Source: Streptomyces venezuelae (lineage in GTDB: Bacteria > Actinomycetota > Actinomycetes > Streptomycetales > Streptomycetaceae). From it: 64,000 nucleotides of DNA. The stretch spans positions 6,369,501 through 6,433,500 of the forward strand of contig NZ_CP029190.1 of assembly GCF_008642295.1 (NCBI RefSeq). The letters are read 5' to 3'. Within the stretch, counting starts at the first letter, position 1; every line of letters begins with the position of its first letter. The position numbers and the translations under genes were made by a program. The notes beneath the pieces are model-generated. The model searched no databases. It saw nothing but the letters and a program-made list of their open reading frames with translations, and had not been told where the DNA came from. Positions 52,353-61,070 of this stretch are shown piece by piece.

Positions 52353-53219
52353 TCAGCCGGCCGCCAGCAGGACGGTGCCGGCGAGGGCGAGGCCCGCGCC
52401 GGCCGCCTGGACCATGCGCAGCCGCTCCTTCAGGAGGGCGAATGCGGCCAGCGCCGTGACCACCGGATACAGCGAGGAGAGCACGGCGGCCACGGTCACC
52501 GGGCCGTTCTGCGCGGCGATCGAGTACGTGCCGTTGGCCGCGACATCGGCCAGGCCGACGAAGGCCAGGGCCGGCACCAGCCGCCACAGGTCCTTCAGCC
52601 CCGTCCCCTGCGGCAGCACCGGACGGCCGCGCCGGGCCTGCACCCACAGCGCGGTGCCGCCCGCCGCCACATTGGTGACCCGCTGCACGAACAACGCCAG
52701 GAACAGACCGGTCACGGTGGTGGACGCCTCCGCGATCAGCGCCATCACCGCGCCGAAGCCGAACGCGGCGACCAGTGTCAGCACGATCGCCTGCCGCTGC
52801 ACCGGGGCACCGCGGAGTTCGGGGCCGCCCGCCAGCACGATGCCGACCACCGCGACCGCGATCCCGGCGACCTGGCCGAGTCCCGGCCGCTCACCGATCG
52901 CCAGACCCACCCCGACCGGAACCACCACGCCGAGCGAGCCCAGCGGGGACACCACCCCCATCGGGCCCATCGCCAGCGCCTTGTAGAAGCTGAACATGGC
53001 AACCGGCCCGACCAGGCCGGCGGCCACCGCGTACCAGAGCTGGGGGCCGGCCTCCCGCCAGGCACCGGTGCCCAGCACGATCGCGCCGAGCACCACCACG
53101 GCGATCACCTGGGAGGCCATCACCACCGTGAGCGCGGGCAGCCGCCGGGTCAGGAGGCCGCCGCCGAAGTCGGCGAACCCCCAGAGCACGGCGGTGGCCA
53201 AGGCGAACAGGGCGGTCAT
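52353..53219 (-). CDS. EamA-family (DMT) transporter
   Basis: 288 aa with ten predicted helices in two EamA repeats: LATAVLWGFADFGGGLLTRR and MFSFYKALAMGPMGVVSPLG in the first, VGLADVAANGTYSIAAQNGP and LYPVVTALAAFALLKERL in the second. SD GAGG upstream of ATG 53219. Substrate unknown (amino acids, metabolites). Confidence 0.92.
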   Translation of the reverse strand: MTALFALATAVLWGFADFGGGLLTRRLPALTVVMASQVIAVVVLGAIVLGTGAWREAGPQLWYAVAAGLVGPVAMFSFYKALAMGPMGVVSPLGSLGVVVPVGVGLAIGERPGLGQVAGIAVAVVGIVLAGGPELRGAPVQRQAIVLTLVAAFGFGAVMALIAEASTTVTGLFLALFVQRVTNVAAGGTALWVQARRGRPVLPQGTGLKDLWRLVPALAFVGLADVAANGTYSIAAQNGPVTVAAVLSSLYPVVTALAAFALLKERLRMVQAAGAGLALAGTVLLAAG

Positions 53220-53244
53220 GGCAGGACCTCACAGAGCAGACGAG

Positions 53245-53285
53245 CAGACGTGCAAGCGCACAGACGTGCAGAAAGAGCAGACGTG
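53245..53285. repeat. Three CAGACGTG repeats upstream of the EamA gene
   Basis: Direct copies of CAGACGTG start at 53245, 53261 and 53278 (16- and 17-bp steps), plus a CAGACGAG just before. They lie 26-66 nt upstream of the EamA start and could bind a regulator. Confidence 0.55.
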
Positions 53286-53327
53286 AGTACATCACACGGC
53301 TGTTCGACTACCGGACGCCGGCCGGGA

Positions 53328-53735
53328 TCAGACGAGTGCCGGGAGCTCGATCGCGGGGCAGCGGTCCATCACCATGTGCAGCCCCGCCGCCCGGGTCCGC
53401 TCGTACGCCGCCTCGTCGACCACACCGAGCTGGAACCAGACGGCCTGCGCCCCCACCGCCGCGGCCTGGTCGGCCACCGGGCCGGCCAGCGCGCTGTTCA
53501 CGAACACGTCGACCACGTCCACCGGGAAGGGGATCGCCTCCAGCGAGGCGTAGCCCTGCTCGCCGTCGACCGCCTCGGCCTTCGGGTGGACCGGGATCAC
53601 CCGCTTGCCGTACCTCCGGAGGACCTGCGCCACCCCGTACGCCGCCCGGTCCCGGTTGTTGGACAGGCCCACCACGGCCCAGGTGTCCCCGAGCTCGGTG
53701 AGGATGGTGCGGATGGTTGCCGGGTCGCCGTACAC
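53328..53735 (-). CDS. CoA-binding domain protein (YccU-like)
   Basis: 135 aa from GTG 53735 with GGAGG 8 nt upstream. TWAVVGLSNNRDRAAYGVAQ is the CoA/NAD-binding Rossmann loop, followed by VLRRYGKRVIPVHPKA, VVDVFVNSALAGPVADQ and AVWFQLGVVDEAAYERTR. Single-domain CoA-binding proteins of unknown role. Confidence 0.92.
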   Translation of the reverse strand: MYGDPATIRTILTELGDTWAVVGLSNNRDRAAYGVAQVLRRYGKRVIPVHPKAEAVDGEQGYASLEAIPFPVDVVDVFVNSALAGPVADQAAAVGAQAVWFQLGVVDEAAYERTRAAGLHMVMDRCPAIELPALV

Positions 53736-53834
53736 GCGTGCCGCCTCCTGCTGCTCGCGGGGCCGGCCCGCTGCCGGCCCGCACCAGGGATCAACGGCCG
53801 GGAGGCGGGTCCGATTCCCCGTTCCCGCTCCGCT

Positions 53835-53849
53835 TAGGGTGGAGAGGTG
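53835..53849 (+). promoter_or_regulatory. Leaderless promoter of the yigZ gene
   Basis: TAGGGT (53835-53840), exactly 6 nt, then GTG 53847. GGAGAG in the spacer could alternatively be an SD. Confidence 0.5.
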
Positions 53850-54476
53850 AACGCAGACCAGTACGTGACGGTCGCCCGGGAGGGCGTGCACGAGTCGGAG
53901 ATCAACCGCTCCCGGTTCATCTGCGCGCTCGCGCCCGCCGCGACCGAGCAGGAGGCGCAGGAGTTCGTCGCCCGCATCCGCAGGGAGCACCCCACCGCCT
54001 CGCACAACTGCTACGCGTACGTGATCGGGGCGGACGCCTCGGTGCAGAAGGCCAGTGACGACGGCGAGCCGGGCGGCACCGCCGGAGTCCCGATGCTCCA
54101 GATGCTCACCCGGCGCGACATCCGCTACGCGGTGGCCGTGGTCACCCGCTACTACGGCGGGGTCAAACTGGGGGCCGGCGGGCTGATCCGCGCATACGGC
54201 GGGGTGGTGGGCGAGGCCCTGGACGCGCTCGGCACCGTCACCCGGCACCGCTACCGGCTGGCCACCGTCACCGTGGACCACCAGCGGGCCGGGAAGACCC
54301 AGAACGACCTGCGCTCCACCGGCCGCACCGTCCTGGACGTCCGCTACGGGGAGGCCGTCTCCCTGGACATCGGCCTCCCCGAGTCCGATATCGATGCCTT
54401 CAGGGCCTGGCTGGCCGACACCACCGCCGGCACCGCCGGATTCGAGCTCGGCGGCGAGGCGTACGGCGACGGATGA
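53847..54476 (+). CDS. YigZ/IMPACT family protein
   Basis: 209 aa from GTG 53847. INRSRFICALAPAATEQEAQ, ASDDGEPGGTAGVPML and VVTRYYGGVKLGAGGLIRAY are diagnostic IMPACT-domain motifs, with the C-terminal DUF1949-type half. Function unclear; YigZ proteins may act in translation or stress regulation. Confidence 0.94.
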   Translation: MNADQYVTVAREGVHESEINRSRFICALAPAATEQEAQEFVARIRREHPTASHNCYAYVIGADASVQKASDDGEPGGTAGVPMLQMLTRRDIRYAVAVVTRYYGGVKLGAGGLIRAYGGVVGEALDALGTVTRHRYRLATVTVDHQRAGKTQNDLRSTGRTVLDVRYGEAVSLDIGLPESDIDAFRAWLADTTAGTAGFELGGEAYGDG

Positions 54477-54497
54477 CGGCCAGCCGTCTTCCGGCCT

Positions 54498-55574
54498 TCA
54501 GACCCAGTTGACCTCGGCCCGCTCCAGCAGCGGGTCCTCGGCCAGCGCGAACAGCGGAACGGCGAAGTTGCCGGACCGGAACCGGCCGCCGAAGTGCAGC
54601 CCCAGCACCCGGTGATCGGCCAGGTCGAAGACCGGGGAGCCGCTGTTCCCGCCCAGGGTGGAGCAGTCGTGGGTCATCGTGAGGCCGTCCGGCAGCAGGG
54701 CCGTCGCGGTGCCCGGCTGGAGCCGCTTCACGTTGTAGATGTCCATGAAGATCCGGCTCATCGCCTCGGGTTCGTTACGGCGGCCGTCCGCCGCCGGGTA
54801 CCCCACCACGTACACGGCCCGGCCCGCCAGATCCGGCGGGGCGTCCGCGGCGACCGGCAGCGGGGTGGGCAGCGTTCCGCCGCCGCCCGAGGCCGGGGCC
54901 ACCCGCAGCAGCGCCATGTCCACCTGCGGGTGGATGCCCAGCACCTCGGTGACCGCGAACTCGAAGGAACCGTCGGACACCGGTCCGCCCAGTTCCTCCG
55001 CGGTGTCGATGCGCGCGCCCATGCCCGGGCGGAAGGAGAACCCGCCCCGGCCGTCGGCGCGGGTGAACTCGGCGGCCACGTGCCGGTTGGTCATCACCAC
55101 GTCCGGCGACACCAGGAAGCCGGTGCCCAGCCAGTCCAGATCCGGATGGCCGGTGACCTCCACCCGGCCCACCCGGGCGAGGGACTCTCGGATGCCGGCC
55201 CGCTGGCCGTCCAGGATCGCCCAGTCGCCGAGCTGCGGGGCGAAGTCCATGCCCTGGACCAGGATCGCCGGCCGGCCCTCGAGCAGGACGATCGCCTCCA
55301 GCCCGAAGTGCTCGTCCTCGTCCACGTCGTCGGCGCGGCCCGCGGCCAGCTTCTCCAGCCCGCGCACCCCGGCCGCCAGCACCCGGGCCCGCTCGTCGTG
55401 GGCGGCCCGCTCGACCTGCGCGGCGGTCGCCTCCTGCGGCGGGTGGGCCTCCTCGGGCACGGCGGACTCGGAGATCTCCTCGTCCAGACCCTTGCGTACA
55501 CGTGCGGCGACCTCCAGCAGGTCCTCGCGGAAGACCTGCTCGGGCCCGGTCGCCACCGGGGAACCACCGCGCAT
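54498..55574 (-). CDS. Trypsin-like serine protease, second protease of the conflict operon
   Basis: 358 aa. The start is 1 nt after the stop of the upstream protease gene, with AGGAGG 6 nt upstream. The chymotrypsin-like domain (about 145-345) has a full triad: VVMTNRHVAAEF (His165), QVDMALLRV (Asp219) and LGGNSGSPVF (Ser311). Residues 1-140 hold a charged helical segment (DLLEVAARVRKGLDEEISES) and a small beta region but not the N-terminal helical domain of the other protease. No signal peptide, so cytoplasmic. Last gene of the operon, convergent with yigZ. Confidence 0.9.
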   Translation of the reverse strand: MRGGSPVATGPEQVFREDLLEVAARVRKGLDEEISESAVPEEAHPPQEATAAQVERAAHDERARVLAAGVRGLEKLAAGRADDVDEDEHFGLEAIVLLEGRPAILVQGMDFAPQLGDWAILDGQRAGIRESLARVGRVEVTGHPDLDWLGTGFLVSPDVVMTNRHVAAEFTRADGRGGFSFRPGMGARIDTAEELGGPVSDGSFEFAVTEVLGIHPQVDMALLRVAPASGGGGTLPTPLPVAADAPPDLAGRAVYVVGYPAADGRRNEPEAMSRIFMDIYNVKRLQPGTATALLPDGLTMTHDCSTLGGNSGSPVFDLADHRVLGLHFGGRFRSGNFAVPLFALAEDPLLERAEVNWV

Positions 55575-55575
55575 C

Positions 55576-56745
55576 TCACACCTCCTGGGGTTGCGGGGGC
55601 CGGCTCAGGGCGGACTGGGCCGCCGTGATCTCGGCATGGACCTGCGGGCTGTTCTCCCGCAGATGCCGCATGAGGGCGCTCAGTTGGGTGCCCACGTTCA
55701 CAAAGGCCGTGCTCTTGCCCTGGAAGCTGACGTCGGAGACACGGCGGGTACCGCGGTGCAGGGCCACCACCGTCCAGTCGTCGGTGAGGACGGGGGAGCC
55801 GGAGGAACCGCCCCGGGTGTCGGTGAAGTAGCGCAGGTCCGTCTCGTCCGCCTCGAAGACCAGGTTGTTGCGCAGGGCGATCCGCTTCGGCTCGCCTCCC
55901 GGGTGCTGGATGATGTTGACCGCGACCGGGACGTCCGGGGTGACCGTCAGGGGTTCGGTGGCCACCCGGAGGAAGGGCCGGGGCGGTGCGTCCGCCAGCC
56001 GCAGGACCGCGTAGTCGAGTTCCTCGTCCCAGGCCAGGAGTTCGGCGGCGGACAGCTCGGGGGTGGCCCCGGCGTCGCCCTCGTCCTCGGCGAGGTAGTC
56101 GAACCGGGACCGGGAGCCCAGGGCCTGGAGCCGCAGGTCCGCCGGGTCCACCACGGGGCGCTCGACGGCGGTGCGCTTGCGGGCGTTGACCACATGGTGG
56201 TTGGTCACCAGCAGGCCGGGGGCGATCAGCCAGCCCGTGCCGGTGTGCGGCAGGGCCAGCGGCTGGAGCAGGGCGCCCCCGGCGTACGGGAGCACCTTGA
56301 CCCGGGCCACCGAGGTGCCGGCCAGGGCGCCGCCGCCGAGGAACTCGAACGGCACCGTGTCGTCCCGGAAGACGATCTCCTCCTTGGTCTCCCCGGTGGG
56401 GACGTCCGGTGCCACGTCGGGTTCGCCCGCGGCATCGCGCACCACCCGGTCCAGGGCGTCCTGGAACACGTCCCGGGCGGCGGCGTCGCTGAGCTGGCCG
56501 ACGGAGTTCCGCAGCCAGACCGCGAGCGGGACGGTGCCGTCGATCAGCCGCTCCACCCGGTTCATCTCGTTCAGGTCGGAGTGGACCTGCTGGCCGGGGG
56601 CCGGGAGCATCGGCAGCGAGCCGCGGTACTTGGGGAGGACGCCCTCGAAGAGCAGGCGCCGGAGCATGGGATCGGCCAGCCCCTGCTCCACGGCGGTATC
56701 GCGCAGCTTCACGATGTCGTCCTGCGGGAGATACGGGTCGCTCAT
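55576..56745 (-). CDS. Trypsin-like protease with N-terminal effector-associated-like domain
   Basis: 389 aa, starting 5 nt after the STAND-type gene stop. Residues 1-85 form a helical domain (DIVKLRDTAVEQGLADPMLR, DLNEMNRVERLIDGTVPLAV, WLRNSVGQL) resembling the EAD1-type effector-associated domain known from NTPase conflict systems. The protease part has LLVTNHHVVNAR (His184), ELDYAVLRL (Asp244) and TRGGSSGSPVL (Ser315). No signal peptide. The death-like adaptor domain would recruit the protease to the NTPase or to another adaptor. EAD assignment is by pattern only. Confidence 0.88.
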   Translation of the reverse strand: MSDPYLPQDDIVKLRDTAVEQGLADPMLRRLLFEGVLPKYRGSLPMLPAPGQQVHSDLNEMNRVERLIDGTVPLAVWLRNSVGQLSDAAARDVFQDALDRVVRDAAGEPDVAPDVPTGETKEEIVFRDDTVPFEFLGGGALAGTSVARVKVLPYAGGALLQPLALPHTGTGWLIAPGLLVTNHHVVNARKRTAVERPVVDPADLRLQALGSRSRFDYLAEDEGDAGATPELSAAELLAWDEELDYAVLRLADAPPRPFLRVATEPLTVTPDVPVAVNIIQHPGGEPKRIALRNNLVFEADETDLRYFTDTRGGSSGSPVLTDDWTVVALHRGTRRVSDVSFQGKSTAFVNVGTQLSALMRHLRENSPQVHAEITAAQSALSRPPQPQEV

Positions 56746-56750
56746 GTCGA

Positions 56751-59700
56751 TCAGGCCGCTCGGTGGCCGTTCCCTTCCGCCGTGCCCCCGCTCGTCCCCG
56801 TCGTTCCCGTCGTTCCTGTTGTTCCCGCCGTTCCTTTCGTTCCCGCCGCCCCTCCGGTCACTCCGGTCGGAGCCAGGGCGACAGGGGTGAGGACGGGCGG
56901 GGCGGGGCCGGCGCTCATGGCCGCCGCGACGCCCGAGACCAGTTCTCCGCTCCGGTCGTCCAGGGCGAGCAGCCGCCCGGCGAGCCGGTCCAGGGTGCCC
57001 CGGCGCTGCGCCTCGCGCAGGATGCCCGTCACCCCGGTGTGCGTGCCCCCGGTGTCGGACCTCGCGTCCGGCGGGCCCGCCGCGTTCTCCAGCAGGTTCC
57101 GCAGCGCCGCCCGCAGCTCGGGCCGGTGGGCGACCGCCTCCCCGATCGCCTGTTCGAGGGTGTCCAGTACCGCCTGTTCGCCCGCCGGCAGGCCCACCAC
57201 GTCCAGGGTGTGCTCCAGGACCTGCGGATGGTCCTGGGACACCTCGGCCGCCACGGCCCGCACCAGGGCGGGCTGCCGGACGACTTCGGCATCGGGCAAC
57301 CGGCGCAGCCGGTCCGCGAGCCGGTCGCCGACCTCCGGATCGGGCCGCTCCGCGGCGGCGCCCAGCCGGGCCCGGGCCAGCAGCGCACCCATCGCCTCGA
57401 AGTCCCGGCCGAGCCCGGTGGCGATCTCCTCGGCCTCCGCCAGGTCGTCGGCGGCCTCGCCCAGGTCCCCGTCCGCCTCCGCCAGCCGGGCGGACAACAG
57501 CAGCAGTTCCAGCTGGAGCTCGGGGAAACCGGCCTCGTCCGCGCGGTCCGCGGCCTCGTCCGCGGCCTTCCTGGCCTCCGCACGGCGGCCCTGCCGGTCC
57601 AGGGTCTCCACCCACAGCGGGTGCAGCGGGCTGCCGGCGGTCCAGGGCCGGCGTTCCGCCAGCCGGGCCGCGGCGGCGTCCGTGTACTCCTGGGACAGCA
57701 GGTCCTCGACCTCGCGGGCGGCGATCCGCTCCCAGTCCTCCTGATCGGCCTCCGCCATCACCTCGTCGGGGGTGTGGCCGCCGAGGTGTCCGGCCAGGTA
57801 GGCGGCGGACCGGCCCGCCATGTCCAGGTCGGCGCCGACGAGGAACCGTTCCAGCCCGGGCACCCAGCGCTGCTCCACCGTGCGCGGGTTCTCGTTGAGC
57901 CGCAGCCGGTGGTAGATCTCCTCGGCACGGGCCTCCGGCCCCTCGCGGGCCGCGTAGTGGACCACCGCCCGCCGGCCGACGCTCCGCATCAGGTCGGCCC
58001 GGCCCCGGTCGGCCAGCCGCAGCATGATGGCCCTCAGGTCGGCGCGGTGGCGGACGGCGCCGGGGCCGGCCGACTCCACGAGGTCGAGCCGGGACAGCAG
58101 GCCGAACAGCCGGTCGGCCGCCTCCTCGGAGTCCACCCGGAGCCCGCACGGTTCGGCGAGCACCTCCCGGACCAGCTCGGGGGTGATGCTGCGCAGGGCC
58201 AGCCCCGCCTGGGCCAGGGCCCGGACCTCGTCGTCCCCGATGCGCTTGAGGATCCGCTCGTACAGGGTGCCCTGGATGAGCATCTGGTCGACCTTGTGGA
58301 AGAAGTGCCGGCGGCGGGCGGGCAGGCTCTCGATGAGCTCGCTCACCGACTCCGCCCCGGCGCCCTCCTGTACGGCGGCCCGCGCGGCCAGTTTCAGGCT
58401 CAGCGGGTGTCCGCCCACCCGGGCGGCGAGTTCCTCGGCGAGCCGTCCGTCGGTCACCCCGCCGGCCACCAGCACGGCCACCGCGGCCTCCGGATCGAGC
58501 TCGCCAAGCTCGATGGTCCGCGGCTGCACCACCCGGGCCGGGTGGTCCGCCAGCAGCCGTCCGGACACGATGTTCCGCAGCCGGGGGTGGGCGGCCTGAA
58601 GGGCGTACCAGACGGCCCAGAGCCTGCCGAGCACCGGTGAACCGCGGTACTGGGCCGCCTCGAAGGAGTCGATCACGAGCACCAGCGGGGGCTGCGGGCG
58701 GTCCGGGGGCACACCCACCGCCCGGACGACCAGCGTGCCGAGCCGGCGGGCCAGGTCGGCCTCGCGGGCGGCGGTCATGGCGTGCAGTCCGGAGGAGGAC
58801 TCCCGGGCCAGGGTCGCCCGGGTGGTGGACAGCCGGAACAGCTCGTCCACGGCGCCCTGCTCCGCCCGGTGGGCCCCGGCGGTCTCCTCGCACTCGTGGG
58901 CGAGGGCGTCGAAGGCCACCCGGTGGCCGGGGTACTGGATGCCGAGCTGGCGGGCCATCTCGGCGATCAGGGTGGCCGGTTCGTGTACGGACAGGGTGGG
59001 CCGCTCGAAGTCCACGTACGCGAAGGGGAACCCGGAGGGGAAGTCCCGCAGGCCGTCCAGGAGGAACTTGGCGAGCAGGGTGCTCTTGCCGATGCCGCCG
59101 AGTCCGTGGAGCAGCAGGGGCGGCACCGGGCCGCTGCCCACGGCCTGGGTGATGCTCTCCCGGGCCTGCGCCAGCCGGCCGTGCGGCGAATCGGGCGGCA
59201 GCCCGATGTAGGCGCGCAGCTCGGCGAGTTCCCGGGTGCGGCCCTGGAAGGAGTCCCGGACCAGGCGTTCCAGGGGCTGGAGCAGCCGGGCCCGCTCCAG
59301 CAGCCGCTGCACCACCGCCGGGTCGGGGATGCCGGTGACGCCGGGGATCTGGGCGAGCCACAGTACGGCCTGCAGGGTGTGCGGCAGTTCGTCGAGGTTC
59401 TGGCGGGGCAGGTCCGGGGGAGTGCCGCCGAGATAGGCCAGGGCGGTGCGTTCGGGGCCCGGGCCGGGCGGGAACTGGTCCTGGTTGGCGAGCAGGGCCA
59501 GCCGGGCCTGTTCGGGGCCGGTGAGGCTGCGCAGGGCGGTGTCGCGGATCTCCGGCTTGAGGACCCAGGCGACCGTGGACCGGGCGCCCACGGCCCGGCA
59601 GTCGTGCACGAGCTCCAGGTCCGCCCGGCCGGTGGGCTCCGCCTCGCCGGGCAGCCGGAGCCGGGCGGGATCGAACCGGGTGAGCAGACAGGCCGCCGCC

Positions 59701-60929
59701 CGGTAGGCCTGCCGCAGGCCGGGCACGGGTGCCGGCTGCGGAGCGGTGGCCGCGGCACACAGCCGCTCGCCGAGCAGGGCCGCGAAGTCCTGGCCGGGCG
59801 CGAGGGACCGGTAGAGGCGGACGGTCTCCTCGGCGGCGGTGCACACCTTGCGCATGTAGCTGTCGCCGCCCGGGGCCCGGGCGGCGCGCAGCACGGTCGG
59901 GACCACCGTCTCCACCAGGGCTGTGATCCCGTGTTCGTCGGGCGGCGCGGCGGTGTCGGGCGCCGGGGTCTCGCCGAAGAACTGCCGGAAGAACTGCCGG
60001 AGGTCCTCGTCCTCGGCCACCCGGGCGGTGTCCCGGACCTCGTTCTTGTGTATTTCGTACGGGAGCTGCCGCATCGTTGCCGAGTAGCCGAGCAGCACCA
60101 GCCGCGGGGCGGTGTGCCGGCGGACCGGGGTGTGTTCGTAGATGGCCAGGGCGAGCTTGCCGATGCAGTCCCAGACGTCGGAGTTGACGTCCAGCTTGTC
60201 GCACTCGTCGAGGACCAGCCAGAACTGCTCGCTGGCGGCGGTGGCCTGGCTGACGATGCGGTGCACGGCGGCGTCCACCGAGGGCAGTGGATCGTTCAAC
60301 TGTGTGGGATTCAACGGCGAGATGCCGGTGCGGGGGTCGGCGACGAACTCGGCGAGCCGCTGCACCACCTGTTCGGCCGTCGAGGTCTGGTTGAGGGTCA
60401 CCCGCACCGGGCGGAATTCACAGTGGACACCGAGATGGCGAATGAAATTGTAGGTGTACGAACGGCCGCTGTCCGGTTCCCCGTCCACCACCAGAACCGT
60501 TTTGTCGGGGTCTTCGACGAATTCCCGCAGTCGTTTCCTCAGATCCAGCCGGTCGATGAAAACCTCGGCGCCGTTCTTCAGTACGCCGGCCAGGTAGTGG
60601 TCCCGCGGAGAGGTGTGCAGCCGGGTTGCGTCGTCGAGCTCCCGCTTCAACCGCAGGGTTACCTCACCTGCGGGAATGGAGGTCAGGGAGTCGAGCCGGG
60701 AGAGGGTGTCGAGCAGCTGGAGCTGGGAGGTGACCCCCCTGTTCCGCACTGCCTCGACCAGTGCCACGGCCTGTTCGCTGCTCGATCCGGAATCCCCGAA
60801 AGGGATATCCCCGACGAAATCCTCGGAGAAACCGAACTGGATCAGGCGGGCGCGGGGGGATCCGACGATGAAAAGGTGGTCCCGGACCCATTCCGTGACG
60901 AGGTCCCATTCGGTATCGGTGAGCGACAT
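56751..60929 (-). CDS. Large NTPase with two P-loop modules and helical repeats (STAND-like)
   Basis: 1392 aa. Residues 1-85 are helical (LTDTEWDLVTEWVRDHLFIV) and may be an effector-associated adaptor domain. Module 1 has GEPDSGRSY with Arg156 at the Walker A Lys position and Walker B WLVLDECDKLD. Module 2 has intact Walker A GLGGIGKSTLL (Lys615), Walker B PLVLVIDSFE, and a GGHPLSLKLA motif, as in AP-ATPase/NACHT-type STAND proteins. Residues about 1000-1310 are alpha-helical repeats, TPR-like (RRAEARKAADEAADRADEAG, LLLSARLAEADGDLGEAADD). The last 40 are Gly/Thr-rich. This is the probable sensor and switch of the operon. Confidence 0.88.
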   Translation of the reverse strand: MSLTDTEWDLVTEWVRDHLFIVGSPRARLIQFGFSEDFVGDIPFGDSGSSSEQAVALVEAVRNRGVTSQLQLLDTLSRLDSLTSIPAGEVTLRLKRELDDATRLHTSPRDHYLAGVLKNGAEVFIDRLDLRKRLREFVEDPDKTVLVVDGEPDSGRSYTYNFIRHLGVHCEFRPVRVTLNQTSTAEQVVQRLAEFVADPRTGISPLNPTQLNDPLPSVDAAVHRIVSQATAASEQFWLVLDECDKLDVNSDVWDCIGKLALAIYEHTPVRRHTAPRLVLLGYSATMRQLPYEIHKNEVRDTARVAEDEDLRQFFRQFFGETPAPDTAAPPDEHGITALVETVVPTVLRAARAPGGDSYMRKVCTAAEETVRLYRSLAPGQDFAALLGERLCAAATAPQPAPVPGLRQAYRAAACLLTRFDPARLRLPGEAEPTGRADLELVHDCRAVGARSTVAWVLKPEIRDTALRSLTGPEQARLALLANQDQFPPGPGPERTALAYLGGTPPDLPRQNLDELPHTLQAVLWLAQIPGVTGIPDPAVVQRLLERARLLQPLERLVRDSFQGRTRELAELRAYIGLPPDSPHGRLAQARESITQAVGSGPVPPLLLHGLGGIGKSTLLAKFLLDGLRDFPSGFPFAYVDFERPTLSVHEPATLIAEMARQLGIQYPGHRVAFDALAHECEETAGAHRAEQGAVDELFRLSTTRATLARESSSGLHAMTAAREADLARRLGTLVVRAVGVPPDRPQPPLVLVIDSFEAAQYRGSPVLGRLWAVWYALQAAHPRLRNIVSGRLLADHPARVVQPRTIELGELDPEAAVAVLVAGGVTDGRLAEELAARVGGHPLSLKLAARAAVQEGAGAESVSELIESLPARRRHFFHKVDQMLIQGTLYERILKRIGDDEVRALAQAGLALRSITPELVREVLAEPCGLRVDSEEAADRLFGLLSRLDLVESAGPGAVRHRADLRAIMLRLADRGRADLMRSVGRRAVVHYAAREGPEARAEEIYHRLRLNENPRTVEQRWVPGLERFLVGADLDMAGRSAAYLAGHLGGHTPDEVMAEADQEDWERIAAREVEDLLSQEYTDAAAARLAERRPWTAGSPLHPLWVETLDRQGRRAEARKAADEAADRADEAGFPELQLELLLLSARLAEADGDLGEAADDLAEAEEIATGLGRDFEAMGALLARARLGAAAERPDPEVGDRLADRLRRLPDAEVVRQPALVRAVAAEVSQDHPQVLEHTLDVVGLPAGEQAVLDTLEQAIGEAVAHRPELRAALRNLLENAAGPPDARSDTGGTHTGVTGILREAQRRGTLDRLAGRLLALDDRSGELVSGVAAAMSAGPAPPVLTPVALAPTGVTGGAAGTKGTAGTTGTTGTTGTSGGTAEGNGHRAA

Positions 60930-61070
60930 AGCGCACCTGCACAGCCGCCGCAGCGGAGCGGCGGGACGGACTGCTGATACCAGTCATGGTTTCACTCGCT
61001 CCTCTCCGCTGCAAGGCGGCCGTGCAGGGCCCGGACCCGCTTTCGCCGAGCTTCCGCCGGCGGCTCCGGC

